In this document: positions 16,574-25,627 of the stretch, one piece after another
Position numbering within the stretch: the stretch's first letter is position 1
Layout: each line of letters starts with the position of its first letter
Assembly: GCF_001884105.1 (NCBI RefSeq)
Contig: NZ_MACI01000069.1
Span: forward strand, 62,001-126,000
Direction: 5' to 3'
Source: Bacillus luti
Lineage (GTDB): Bacteria; Bacillota; Bacilli; Bacillales; Bacillaceae_G
DNA length: 64,000 nt
The notes under the pieces: model-generated
Database searches by the model: none
Seen by the model: the letters and a program-made list of their open reading frames with translations, nothing else
What the model was told of the DNA's origin: nothing
Position numbers and translations under genes: made by a program

Positions 16574-17269
16574 ATGAGTGAACAATGCCCAATTAATGTA
16601 CCATGTCAAGTAGAAGGACAAACTCAAACACCATTAAGTGATGCAGCTGCAACACCAATTCTTACTCCAGGAGCACCGATTGTAAAAATACCAGTTGTAT
16701 TAGCAGAAAGAACAATTCAAATTGTTGTAGAATCTGATATTTCATTAGATCCTCCAGCAGTTGAAATTAAACGTATCTTAAAAAATGTATTTTTAACACA
16801 GTGTAAATTAGTTCCTGTAGCATTTACTCCAGTACCAGGTACAAATTACCGCCGAGTTACAAGAGCAAAATTATTTGTACAAGGATATATTCGTAAAAAT
16901 ATTGAATATGCAAATGATGAGTGTAATGGAGTGCTATATGACCGCGTTGCTAATGTTCCATTTTCTGGTTTTGCAGATTTAACAGCAGCTGATTTTCTAT
17001 CACAAGCTTTAGTAGCTGCTTCCTCAGATACTACTTCTCACTTTATTAATCCTAAAAATGGTGATCTACCACGTTTAGACAAATACTTCTTCGAAAATAC
17101 AGTTTTTTATAATGAACAACCGTATTGCGAATTAGTCAGCGCTCAATTTTTCGAGTTAGACTTTTCCCCTTGTCCAACAGAATTAAACGAGCCATTTGAA
17201 ACTCTTCGTGAAAAAATTGTACTAGACCTTACTTTAAAAGTGTTGCAAGTACAACAAGTACAAGTATAA
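16574..17269 (+). CDS. Probable spore-surface protein (paralogue of 17398 product)
   Basis: A 231-residue protein without signal peptide. After a Pro/Thr-rich N-terminus (CPINVPCQVEGQTQTPLSD) comes a beta-rich domain whose core (KLFVQGYIRKNIEYAND) and C-terminal segment (IVLDLTLKVLQVQQVQV) recur in the next gene (LLVEGYIFQRIEFISE and IVLKLTVQLLQEQEAW). I link it to the coat/exosporium protein group with this 'VxGYIxKxIEY' core, seen in other spore formers; this is family-level memory rather than proof. An AAAGGAG site precedes the ATG and a terminator follows. Confidence 0.6.
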   Translation: MSEQCPINVPCQVEGQTQTPLSDAAATPILTPGAPIVKIPVVLAERTIQIVVESDISLDPPAVEIKRILKNVFLTQCKLVPVAFTPVPGTNYRRVTRAKLFVQGYIRKNIEYANDECNGVLYDRVANVPFSGFADLTAADFLSQALVAASSDTTSHFINPKNGDLPRLDKYFFENTVFYNEQPYCELVSAQFFELDFSPCPTELNEPFETLREKIVLDLTLKVLQVQQVQV

Positions 17270-17274
17270 AAATA

Positions 17275-17316
17275 AAAAAGGCGTTGTCTTTAATAAAAAG
17301 ACAATGTCTTTTTTAT
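17275..17316 (+). terminator. Terminator between the two paralogous genes
   Basis: GTTGTCTTT / AAAGACAAT stem inside A- and T-rich arms. Confidence 0.75.
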
Positions 17317-17397
17317 TATTATAAAACATATATAATGATGAAATGCTCGCGTACAAAAAGCATATTCTTATGAATTTCATCAGATGGGGGGATGGTG

Positions 17398-18786
17398 ATG
17401 AATAAGCCATGGGTTGGTAAGGGAATATGGAACAAAGTTTACAAAGGGAAAATGCTGAATGTTCAAGATGATTCGGGCGAAATAAGAAAAAAAGGGGAGA
17501 TTGAAGAAATTGAATCAAAAAAAGAAGACGTAGTAATGGAACTAGAGAGAGAAGAAATGACAATTGAGTTAAAGAAAGAAAGGGAAGAAACTGGATCAGT
17601 AAAAGAAGATAAAGAAATTAGATTAGAGGAAGAGAAAGATGTAGATGTAGAAACTGGATCAGCAAAAGAAGGTAAAGAGATTGGATTAGAGGAAGAACAT
17701 GTAGTAATTGAACCAGAAAAAGAAGAAATGATAATTGAATCAAAGAAAGAAAGAGAAGAAACTGAATCAGTAAACGAAGATGAAGAGATTAGATTAGCGG
17801 AAGAAGATGAAGAAACTGAATCAGCAAAAGAAGGTAAAGAAATTGGATTAGAGGAAGAAAGTGTAGTAATTGAACCAGAAAAAGAAGAAATGACAATTGA
17901 GTTAAAGAAAGAAAGAGAAGAAACTGGATCAGTAAAAGAAAATAAAGAAATTAGATTAGAGGAAGAGAAAGATGTAGATGTAGAAACTGGATCAGCAAAA
18001 GAAGGTAAAGAGATTGGATTAGAGGAAGAAAGTAAAAAAATTGGATTAGAGAAAAAAAGTATAGATTCAGGATCGAAAATAGAGACTTCAGTACGTTCAA
18101 TAGTAGTAAAAACTCCATTTTCTATTATTTCGGATGTGACTAGTTTTATAAAATTCCCTAATATTAATGTGAAAACTCAAGAGGCGTTTGTATTTCGTAA
18201 TGAACAAGATGTAGGCGGGCGTGAGCTGGATGCTAAGTTATTAACTACAGTGCAACATTATCATGAAGGAGTTAATTGTAATTTAATTTCTTCAAATCTT
18301 TATGAAAAGAGAGTGCTTTTAGAAATTCCTAATCAAAAAGTAAAAGGGAATATGGAAGGGAATTGGGTAGATGCATCTTCGTGGATTCCTATCCACGGTA
18401 TAATATTAGAGAAGGAAGATGAAGCAGACGTAAATAATTATATAACTGCGAAACTACCAATAGAAATAGGGAGATATAAAGGTGAAGTTAGTTTACAAGA
18501 AAAAGTAGAATTTAAAGAAAAAGTTATAGGGATAAAAGAGGTGTCACAGGAAATTATTTTAACAAAAAAAGAATTCTTATTGCCAAAAATAATAAAGGAA
18601 GGAAATAATTCATCTAAAATTGAAAAAGGGAGTTTACTTGTAGAAGGTTATATTTTTCAACGTATAGAATTTATTTCAGAGCGCAGTATATCTCATGATA
18701 ACGCGTATCAGCTAATACAAAATATTGTATTGAAATTAACAGTGCAATTATTACAAGAACAGGAAGCTTGGGTGCGGATTATATAA
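17398..18786 (+). CDS. Glu/Lys-rich repeat protein with spore-surface-type C-terminal domain
   Basis: A 462-residue protein. The ATG at 17398 gives proper spacing to the GGGGGG site; the ATG at 17392 touches it. Residues about 40-215 are almost purely Glu, Lys, Ser, Gly and Ile in imperfect tandem units of 57 and 54 residues (DNA copies start at 17554, 17725 and 17887), each containing EEMTIELKKEREETGSVKE-like and ETGSAKEGKEIGLEEE blocks. The C-terminal 240 residues hold two beta-rich segments, the second sharing the LVEGYIFQRIEFI core with the previous gene. No secretion signal. A structural or morphogenetic spore protein is the best guess. Confidence 0.6.
   Translation: MNKPWVGKGIWNKVYKGKMLNVQDDSGEIRKKGEIEEIESKKEDVVMELEREEMTIELKKEREETGSVKEDKEIRLEEEKDVDVETGSAKEGKEIGLEEEHVVIEPEKEEMIIESKKEREETESVNEDEEIRLAEEDEETESAKEGKEIGLEEESVVIEPEKEEMTIELKKEREETGSVKENKEIRLEEEKDVDVETGSAKEGKEIGLEEESKKIGLEKKSIDSGSKIETSVRSIVVKTPFSIISDVTSFIKFPNINVKTQEAFVFRNEQDVGGRELDAKLLTTVQHYHEGVNCNLISSNLYEKRVLLEIPNQKVKGNMEGNWVDASSWIPIHGIILEKEDEADVNNYITAKLPIEIGRYKGEVSLQEKVEFKEKVIGIKEVSQEIILTKKEFLLPKIIKEGNNSSKIEKGSLLVEGYIFQRIEFISERSISHDNAYQLIQNIVLKLTVQLLQEQEAWVRII
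17554..18050 (+). repeat. Imperfect tandem coding repeats, 171 and 162 bp
   Basis: Three units beginning GAAATGACAATTGAG or close variants at 17554, 17725 and 17887. The first and third are more alike than either is to the middle unit, suggesting duplication and later divergence. Confidence 0.8.
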
Positions 18787-18837
18787 ATGATTACATCTCC
18801 AAAAATTAGCTAATAATATCTTCAGGAGTATGTAATA

Positions 18838-18942
18838 GTGAAACTTCAAAATAATGCTAGTAAATTTTTAAACGAGCTAGCAAATAAGGGATGGGAAAAG
18901 ATGCGAAATACAACTGATGGATTGTTTGAAAAAATTATTTGA
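18838..18942 (+). CDS. Possible 34-residue small ORF
   Basis: A GTG start 9 bp behind an AGGAG site opens a 34-residue basic peptide (MKLQNNASKFLNELANKGW...). It is too short for the usual gene finders. It may be a small protein or the tail of a decayed gene; no family recognised. Confidence 0.35.
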   Translation: MKLQNNASKFLNELANKGWEKMRNTTDGLFEKII

Positions 18943-19015
18943 TAGATGAAACGAATAAATCTTCGTTAAAACATGATGTATATTAGAAGGTATATCCCCT
19001 ACAAGTAAAGAAAAC

Positions 19016-19447
19016 TCACAACTTAAATAGTAATACATGTTTATCGTAAGTTTTTAAACACCAATTATATTTTTTTAGAATAATTGGATGGACAACCTCT
19101 TGTGTTGTATCTACTTCAGTAAAACCATATTTTTTATAAAAGTTTTTTAATTCTTCGAAAGGGAGACAGAATACATTTTGAATATGTAATTTCTTCGCTG
19201 TTTGCACTAAAAATGAAACGAGTTCTCCTGCTAATTGTAACCCTCTAAATTTAGGGGCGATGAAAATACCACCCATTTCCATAGTCTCTCCGTCAATTTG
19301 GACTAAACGACCTACACCTGCATACTCACCCTTATATGTAATAATCGCAACTTTATCTCGATTTAAATCACTTGGTACAAATCCTATGGATTCGTATTGT
19401 TTATTAATCCATTCTAAATCTTGAAAGGTGGCTAGTTGTATACCCAT
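19016..19447 (-). CDS. GNAT family N-acetyltransferase
   Basis: A 143-residue single-domain GNAT. Motif A is GIFIAPKFRGLQLAGELVSFL, and the C-terminal substrate motif is LKNFYKKYGFTEVDTTQEVVHP. A near-perfect AAGGAGGAG site precedes the ATG at 19447. Acceptor unknown; the gene stands alone. Confidence 0.85.
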   Translation of the reverse strand: MGIQLATFQDLEWINKQYESIGFVPSDLNRDKVAIITYKGEYAGVGRLVQIDGETMEMGGIFIAPKFRGLQLAGELVSFLVQTAKKLHIQNVFCLPFEELKNFYKKYGFTEVDTTQEVVHPIILKKYNWCLKTYDKHVLLFKL

Positions 19448-19671
19448 ATGTCTCCTCCTTTGGAAAAGTATTAATATTCTTATTATATATAGCTTATTAC
19501 ATAGTGAAAAGGGGATAAATCGAAATCATTTTTCTCAGCGGTTCAAGTTTTGAAGAATAGTGCATATAATATAAAGTCTTTTCCTTTCTTCATTTAAGTT
19601 TTACGTATATAATTTAAAAGTACTATTATTTATTTTCATATTTATATTTTTAACAGAATAGAGGTTTAAAA

Positions 19672-20532
19672 ATGGGTGTTAAAATCATTACGGATAGTGC
19701 GGCGGATTTACCGGTAGAATTGCTGCAGGCATATGATATTGATTTAATTCCACTCCGTGTATATGATGAAGCAGAAACAGAGTATTTAGATGGAGTTACA
19801 TTAAATTCAGTTACATTATTGCAAAACATGAGAGAAGGCGCAGTGTATAGAACGTCATTGCCTTCACTTGAAACGTTCCAAGAAAAATTTGTTTCTTATG
19901 CAAAAGAAGGTAATCCTTGTATATATTTAGCTTTTTCATCTGAACTATCTGGTACATATCAATCGTCAGTTGTTATTAAAGAAGAAGTAAAAGAAACATA
20001 TGCTGATTTAGATTTAGAAATTATCGATACGAAATGTGCTTCGCTTGGTCAAGGGCTTGTCGTATTAGAAGCTGCTAAAATGGCGAAAGACGGCGCATCA
20101 AAAGAAGATATTTTAAAGCGTGTTGATTTTCTAATGAACCATATGGAACATATCTTCACTGTAGCTGACTTACAGTACTTAGTGAGAGGTGGACGTTTAA
20201 GTAAAGTAGCAGGATTCATCGGTGGTTTACTAAACATTAAGCCGATCTTAAACGTGGAAGAAGGAAAACTTGTACCACTTGAAAAGGTAAGAGGGAAAAA
20301 GAAAGTGCTTGGCCGAATTGTAGATATTATGGAAGAGCGCGGAAAAGACTTAAAAGGTCAAACGATCGCTATGACTCATGGTGATGACTTAGAAACGGCC
20401 GAGGCATTAAAAGCATTAATTACAGAAAGATTTGGCTGTGAAGTATTTATCGTAAATACAATTGGTGCAGCAATCGGAGCACATACAGGACCTGGTGTTA
20501 TTACGTTATTTTTCTTAAATGAAGTAGAGTAA
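19672..20532 (+). CDS. DegV family fatty-acid-binding protein
   Basis: A 286-residue protein with the DegV opening KIITDSAADLPVELLQAYDI, the lipid-contacting FSSELSGTYQS loop, ADLQYLVRGGRLSK and the C-terminal IGAAIGAHTGPGVITLFF. DegV/FakB proteins bind a single fatty acid and, in FakAB systems, present it to the kinase FakA for phosphorylation and phospholipid synthesis. No fakA lies in the window. Terminator follows. Confidence 0.92.
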   Translation: MGVKIITDSAADLPVELLQAYDIDLIPLRVYDEAETEYLDGVTLNSVTLLQNMREGAVYRTSLPSLETFQEKFVSYAKEGNPCIYLAFSSELSGTYQSSVVIKEEVKETYADLDLEIIDTKCASLGQGLVVLEAAKMAKDGASKEDILKRVDFLMNHMEHIFTVADLQYLVRGGRLSKVAGFIGGLLNIKPILNVEEGKLVPLEKVRGKKKVLGRIVDIMEERGKDLKGQTIAMTHGDDLETAEALKALITERFGCEVFIVNTIGAAIGAHTGPGVITLFFLNEVE

Positions 20533-20560
20533 AGGATTGATCTTTTGATCAATCCTTTTT
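20531..20560 (+). terminator. Terminator after degV-like gene
   Basis: AAAGGATTGATC / GATCAATCCTTTTT. Confidence 0.85.
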
Positions 20561-20626
20561 GTTTATTGTTATAATGCTAAGAAAATTATTATTTCATTTG
20601 TGATTAAGGCTAAGTACTTATTTAAT

Positions 20627-21397
20627 CTAAAAACCAGAATTCAATCCGATAACGACAGTAGCGTCCAGTTTCTCGTCTCTAACCACTTTCGTAGTGAGGC
20701 CAGCACGAGTGAAAATTTCAAATGTCTGAGGTGCCTGTATTTCACTCGTCTCTATCAAAAGATGTCCTCCTGGTGCTAGCCAGAGAACCGCTTCATCTAC
20801 TACTCTTCGCTGAATGTCAAGTCCATCCACTCCGCCGTCAAGCGCCAACTTTGATTCATATAGGCGAGCCTCCTGTGGAAGCAGTTTGATAGCTTCAGTA
20901 GGAACGTAAGGTACATTCGCAACTAAGGTGTTCACATGACCTTTAAGTGAAAGGGGAAGAGATTTATACAAATCACCTTCAAAAACATGGCCACCGAAAT
21001 CCATTACGTTGCGGCCAGCGCATTGTACTGCGATAGGGTCAATGTCAACAGAATATAATTCAACTTGTCCTAAAGCTGCCGACAGTGCGACACCTACAGC
21101 ACCTGATCCGCAACATAAGTCAACAATGATATCATTGGAGCATGACAGGGCTTCAGCTTGGTGAACAAGGAACTTGGTACGTTGGCGCGGCACGAAAACA
21201 CCTCGGTCCACTTCTATCCTCAAACCACAGAACTCTGCATATCCAACAACATATTCTAGAGGTAAACCATCAACTCGCATTTTCACCATTTTTTTAAGGT
21301 CATCAGGAGTTCGTGCCTCTGAGATAAGGAAACGAGCCTCTGCTGCTGCGAAAACACAACCTGCGCTCTGAAGCTGGTTAATTATACATTTTTCCAT
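20627..21397 (-). CDS. HemK/PrmC-related protein glutamine methyltransferase-like
   Basis: A 256-residue SAM methyltransferase of the PrmC-related group. It has an N-terminal helical substrate-recognition part, FVPRQRTKFLVHQA (the FxPRxxTE-like segment), SAM motif I VDLCCGSGAVGVAL, the acidic VDIDPIAV, and NVPYVPTEAI in place of the canonical NPPY active-site loop. The replacement of the first Pro by Val suggests an altered substrate compared with the release-factor enzyme PrmC. Base composition is clearly more GC-rich (near 48% in lines counted by eye) than neighbouring genes, which suggests acquisition by transfer. Confidence 0.8.
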   Translation of the reverse strand: MEKCIINQLQSAGCVFAAAEARFLISEARTPDDLKKMVKMRVDGLPLEYVVGYAEFCGLRIEVDRGVFVPRQRTKFLVHQAEALSCSNDIIVDLCCGSGAVGVALSAALGQVELYSVDIDPIAVQCAGRNVMDFGGHVFEGDLYKSLPLSLKGHVNTLVANVPYVPTEAIKLLPQEARLYESKLALDGGVDGLDIQRRVVDEAVLWLAPGGHLLIETSEIQAPQTFEIFTRAGLTTKVVRDEKLDATVVIGLNSGF

Positions 21398-21503
21398 TTT
21401 ATCGCCTAATAAGAAATTAAATTGTTTTCCTATTTATCTCACCACTTTTGATAAGTTTATTTATAATCCTGTATTCGTTAAAGAGTGAAGATATCCTTCT
21501 GTT

Positions 21504-21638
21504 GTGGCTGGAGTTAAGTTAATAAAGAATAGGCTAAGTGAAATTTTTTCTATTATTGCGTTTACATGTTGTGTAGCGGTTTATCCTTTTATTGGAGGAG
21601 TGATACTTATTCCAATAGCGGTAGATCTAGTGCTGTAA
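21504..21638 (+). CDS. Possible 44-residue membrane peptide or gene fragment
   Basis: In the 410-bp gap between the methyltransferase and the peptidase, a GTG opens a 44-residue frame (MAGVKLIKNRLSEIF..., then a hydrophobic helix FIGGVILIPIAVDL). No convincing ribosome site, so it may be a remnant. The rest of the gap is AT-rich without visible features. Confidence 0.25.
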   Translation: MAGVKLIKNRLSEIFSIIAFTCCVAVYPFIGGVILIPIAVDLVL

Positions 21639-21809
21639 TGCTACTTACATTGGAAAAAAGGTAGACTTTTAAATAGGAAAAAATAAGAAATGTTAAACTG
21701 GATTCATTTAAGGAAGAATATTTAAAAATATTAAAATATTGTGGGTTCGTATATAATTATGGAGAGATTAACTTTCTGTAACTATTTGTAAAAATAGGAG
21801 GCTAATAAA

Positions 21810-23415
21810 ATGAATATGCTTATACAAGCTCCGACTAACTGGGATTTATGCAGATTATATTCCAATGAACAGGAACTTATGATTTCTATAGAACAGCTAA
21901 CAGTAGAATATAAAGCAACAAAAGACCAAGTAATCCTTTCACAACTTATACAGGAAATCGAAAAAGCAGAGTATTACTTATATTGCCGATCTATTGAAGA
22001 TGATAAACAACCTGAAGATGCTTTACTAAGTGTAAAAACAAATCAATTAAAGAAAGAAGTTCAACTATTAATAGAATCTAGTAAGGAACAAAGTGTTAAC
22101 AATCCAATTATTAGCCTATTAGAAAATGAACTAAAAGCTTTGGAAAACATGTATATACAATTACGAAACAAGATTGAAGTAATACATGGTAAAGAAACTT
22201 TATTTTATGGACAAGCAAACTACGTTGCAATGAATAGTGATGATCATAATAAAAGATTAAAAGTATTTGATTCTCTTACAAATGCTTTGAATAAGAAAAA
22301 AAGGGATCTTTGCCACTGTATTGAATCAAATAGGGAGATTACGTAATGCAAAAAGTAATGAAATAGAAGATAGAGAAATTTTAACACAATCACTTCGTGC
22401 GAATGGCATTTCAGAAACTGTATTATTGCAAATGTGGAATGCAACAGAAGAAAATCTTGATAAATTAGTAAGTGTTTTAAACGTATATAAGAAGGATAAA
22501 GCTTCAATTACATGGCATGAACTCATGACGTTAAAAGAAAATAATGAGAACGTGATCCCGTTTTCGGTAGCAGTACAAAACATATATGATGCATTAAAAA
22601 ATATAGATGAAGAATTAGGAGAATTTGCACGGGGTGCAATAGAGAATGGATGGGTAGATGCGGAACCGAGAGATGATAAACCACCAGGTGGGTTTTGCGC
22701 TCCTTTTTTCAGTGAAAAGGAATCGCGAATCTCTATGCGATATGACGGAAGTATCGATAGTTTAAGAGTACTTGCTCACGAATTAGGTCACGCTTGGCAT
22801 TTTTATAATATGAGTTTTGAACAGTCTAGTTCATTTTTAGATGATTATTTGCCAATGAGTACAGCTGAATCGGCGTCTATTTTCTTTGAAACTGTACTCA
22901 TAAACTATTTAATTGAAACTACAGAGTGTATTGATATGAAAAAGTCATTGCTTAGTTGGAAAATAAGAAACTGTTTTAATTATGTTATGGCTATTCGAGC
23001 ATCGTTTCAATTTGAGAAGAAGTTTTATGAGAAACGTAAAGATGGTCCTTTAAGTGCTGATGAAATTGAAAAACTATCAATAAGGGCACAAGAAGAAGCG
23101 TATGGAAATGCTTTAAGTGAATATCAGCCATTTGTATGGATGAAATATGTTCAGTTTTATATTGCTGATGTTCCTTTTTATAATTATCCATACACATTCG
23201 GATATTTGGCGAGTTTTAGTTTATTAGAGATAGCGAAAGAAAGTAAAGGTACTTTTCATTCGAACTATAAAAAGTTTTTACGAGAAACAGGAAAATCTCC
23301 TGTGGAAGAACTTATGAAAAAACATTTTGAAATAGATATAGCAAGCTATACATTCTGGGATAACGCTTTTAGACAAATTTCTAAAGACATTGATGAATAT
23401 TTGAGGCTTTTTTAG
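21810..23415 (+). pseudogene. M3-family oligoendopeptidase split by a frameshift
   Basis: Two overlapping frames encode one protein. The first (21810-22346) holds the N-terminal helical region; the second continues in the +1 frame with IFATVLNQIGRLRN upstream of its first ATG, then the thermolysin-like zinc site LRVLAHELGHAWHF and the conserved YPYTFGYLASFSLLEIA. The frames join at a run of seven A (22296-22302); removing one A restores a single reading frame of about 535 residues, close to the 560-600 usual for PepF-type enzymes. Downstream catalytic residues are intact. A natural frameshift or a homopolymer sequencing error are both possible. Confidence 0.85.
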
Positions 23416-23437
23416 AGTGAAAAAGGGGACTACATAC

Positions 23438-24829
23438 ATGAACAGAATCGGCATTATCGGAGCAATGCAAATTGAAATAGACTTACTTTTAGAAAGACTA
23501 GTTATAGAAGAAGAACAGACGATTGCGGGAATGCCTTTTTACATTGGCGAATTCATGGGAACAAAAGTAATTATTACACGTTCTGGTGTAGGGAAAGTAA
23601 ATGCAGCCGCATGTACGCAAACATTAATTCATAAATTTGATGTAGATGCTATCATCAATACGGGTGTTGCTGGCGGGTTACATCCGGATGTGAAAGTTGG
23701 TGATATAGTGATTTCAACAAATGTTACCCATCATGATGTAAGTAAGACTCAAATGAAAAACTTATTCCCGTTCCAAGAAGAATTTAATGCAAGTAAGAAA
23801 TTAATAGAATTAGCACGTAAAGCGTGCAATAGCAGTAATTTACATATGAAGGTTCATGAAGGAAGAATTGTAAGCGGTGAATGTTTTGTTGAAGATTCAA
23901 AACTAAAAGCGAAATTAATAGATGAATATGCACCGCATTGTACAGAAATGGAAGGTGCAGCAATTGGACATGTCGCCTACATAAATGAAGTACCATTTCT
24001 CGTTATACGATGTATTTCTGACAGTGCAGACGATGAAGCTCAAATTTCTTATGATGACTTCGCGAAAACTGCCGCAAATTATTGTTCAGAAATTATCGTT
24101 GAGATGCTGAAAAATATTTCGAGTAAAACTTATAGTTCAAAAGGAGAGAATGACATGTTACAAGCATTAATTTTTGATATGGACGGAACGTTATTTCAAA
24201 CTGATAAAATTTTAGAGTTATCGTTAGATGATACTTTTGATCATTTAAGATCATTACAATTATGGGATACGGTAACGCCAATTGAAAAATACCGTGAAAT
24301 CATGGGTGTGCCGTTACCGAAAGTTTGGGAAGCTTTATTACCGAATCATTCTATTGAAGTAAGAGAACAAACAGATGCATATTTTTTAGAAAGATTAATT
24401 GAAAACATTAAAAGCGGAAAAGGTGCCTTATATCCGAACGTAAAAGAAATTTTTACATACATAAAAGAAAATAATTGTTCAATTTATATTGCTAGTAATG
24501 GTTTAACTGAATACTTACGAGCAATTGTATCGTATTATGCTTTAGATCAATGGGTTACTGAAACATTTAGTATTGAACAAATAAACTCACTTAATAAAAG
24601 CGACTTAGTAAAAAGTATTTTGAACAAATATGATATAAAAGAAGCAGCTGTAGTTGGTGACCGATTATCTGATATAAATGCAGCGAAAGATAACGGTTTA
24701 ATCGCAATTGGATGCAATTTTGATTTTGCGCAAGAAGAGGAACTTGCTCAGGCAGATATAGTAATAGATGATTTACTGGAGTTGAAGGGGATAGTATCTG
24801 GAGTGAAGAATACGCATGCTACGAGTTGA
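23438..24829 (+). CDS. Fused MTA/SAH nucleosidase - HAD phosphatase
   Basis: A 463-residue two-domain protein. Residues 1-230 are a PNP/MTAN-type nucleosidase (IGIIGAMQIEIDLLLERL, TRSGVGKVNAAACTQTLI, NTGVAGGL, EMEGAAIGHVAY), which would cleave adenine from methylthioadenosine or S-adenosylhomocysteine. Residues 233-463 are a HAD hydrolase (FDMDGTLFQTD; VVGDRLSDINAAKDNG). The ATG at 23438 has an AAAGGGG site. An internal ATG at 24155 lies 8 bp behind AAGGAG, so the phosphatase could also be made alone. The gene follows the broken peptidase by 22 bp. Confidence 0.85.
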   Translation: MNRIGIIGAMQIEIDLLLERLVIEEEQTIAGMPFYIGEFMGTKVIITRSGVGKVNAAACTQTLIHKFDVDAIINTGVAGGLHPDVKVGDIVISTNVTHHDVSKTQMKNLFPFQEEFNASKKLIELARKACNSSNLHMKVHEGRIVSGECFVEDSKLKAKLIDEYAPHCTEMEGAAIGHVAYINEVPFLVIRCISDSADDEAQISYDDFAKTAANYCSEIIVEMLKNISSKTYSSKGENDMLQALIFDMDGTLFQTDKILELSLDDTFDHLRSLQLWDTVTPIEKYREIMGVPLPKVWEALLPNHSIEVREQTDAYFLERLIENIKSGKGALYPNVKEIFTYIKENNCSIYIASNGLTEYLRAIVSYYALDQWVTETFSIEQINSLNKSDLVKSILNKYDIKEAAVVGDRLSDINAAKDNGLIAIGCNFDFAQEEELAQADIVIDDLLELKGIVSGVKNTHATS

Positions 24830-24845
24830 ATAAGGTAATAATCAT

Positions 24846-24882
24846 AAAAATGCTCAGAATAAATGATTCTTGAGCATTTTTA
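24846..24882 (+). terminator. Terminator after the nucleosidase-HAD gene
   Basis: AAAAATGCTCA / TGAGCATTTTTA stem. Confidence 0.75.
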
Positions 24883-24908
24883 TGTATTTTCATAGAGGAG
24901 GAATTAAC

Positions 24909-25292
24909 TTGAAAGATATATACATTCAACAAATTGAAGATTTAATGATATACGAATACGACTATCTTGTTCAAGAAAGTAAAGACGAAGGATTTAATTT
25001 CCTATTAAAACTAATAAATGAATATGAAAATGAGATAAATACATTTAATAAAACTGTTGAATGTTTATATGGTATTTTTCAAGGAGAAAAGTTAATTGGA
25101 ATTGGAGGGTTAAATGTGGATCCATATACAGAAAACAATAAGATTGGCCGGTTAAGGAGATTTTATATTTCAAAGGACTATAGGCGTACAGGGTTAGGGA
25201 ACTTATTATTAAATCGCCTATTAAGTCATACGGAAAAATATTTTCAAATTGTTGTTTTACATACAGATACAAAAAGGTGGCATGAATGCTAG
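24909..25292 (+). pseudogene. GNAT acetyltransferase truncated by a structured insertion
   Basis: Starts at TTG 24909 behind AGAGGAGG. The acetyl-CoA motif (LRRFYISKDYRRTGLGNLLL) is intact and the beta-5 strand IVVLHTDTK is reached. The frame then runs into the hairpin-rich element at 25281 and stops after about 127 residues, losing the usual A..FYxxxGF ending of GNAT proteins. Probably non-functional. Confidence 0.75.
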
Positions 25293-25410
25293 AGCGTCAA
25301 ACAGTCTAGTAATAGACGAAAAGACCTAGCATTCAAACTCAAGCCCCCGCCGAAACGTTTTATCTCAGTGGGGGAGTTGACGCTTGTCCAACAAATCAGT
25401 GTGGACAATT
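25281..25410 (+). mobile_element. Structured IS200/IS605-like end, possible orphan omega-RNA remnant
   Basis: Nested complementary segments: GAATGCTAG (25284-25292) with CTAGCATTC (25326-25334); a small GTCT/AGAC hairpin (25304-25317); GCCCCC (25343-25348) with GGGGG (25370-25374); GCGTCAA (25294-25300) with TTGACGC (25377-25383), which encloses the rest as a pseudoknot-like clamp; and TTGTCCA/TGGACAA (25384-25408). The AAGCCCCC...GTGGGGGAGTTGAC block resembles the right end of IS605/TnpB elements. No tnpA or tnpB is present. It interrupts the GNAT gene. Confidence 0.55.
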
Positions 25411-25570
25411 AAATGATTATATAAGGATTGGAACTTAAAAATAGGGAGAGTTTTAGAGGGATTTCAAACTTAAAGATAACGGTTTAATTGCGTATAGAAG
25501 TAGCTATCATTTTTTGAAGGCTAATAGTAAAAATAATGTTTGTATAATTTCGTATACCAATTTAATAGTA

Positions 25571-25610
25571 CAAAAAAGAACCTCATCAACTAAATTTTAG
25601 TTGATGAGGT
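25571..25610 (-). terminator. Terminator of the secreted hypothetical gene
   Basis: ACCTCATCAACT / AGTTGATGAGGT stem with a T run on the minus strand. The stretch 25410-25570 holds no recognisable gene. Confidence 0.8.
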
Positions 25611-25627
25611 AACTTTTCTGTAATCAA

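Noticed and set aside
22291-22346. Programmed -1 frameshifting (A_AAA_AAG-like site) in the M3 peptidase
   Set aside because: The second frame lies in the +1 direction relative to the first, so a -1 slip on the A run would not join them; an inserted A explains it better.
25284-25334. CRISPR-like or tRNA-like structure
   Set aside because: The pairings are nested around a single copy, with no repeat-spacer periodicity and no cloverleaf or CCA features.
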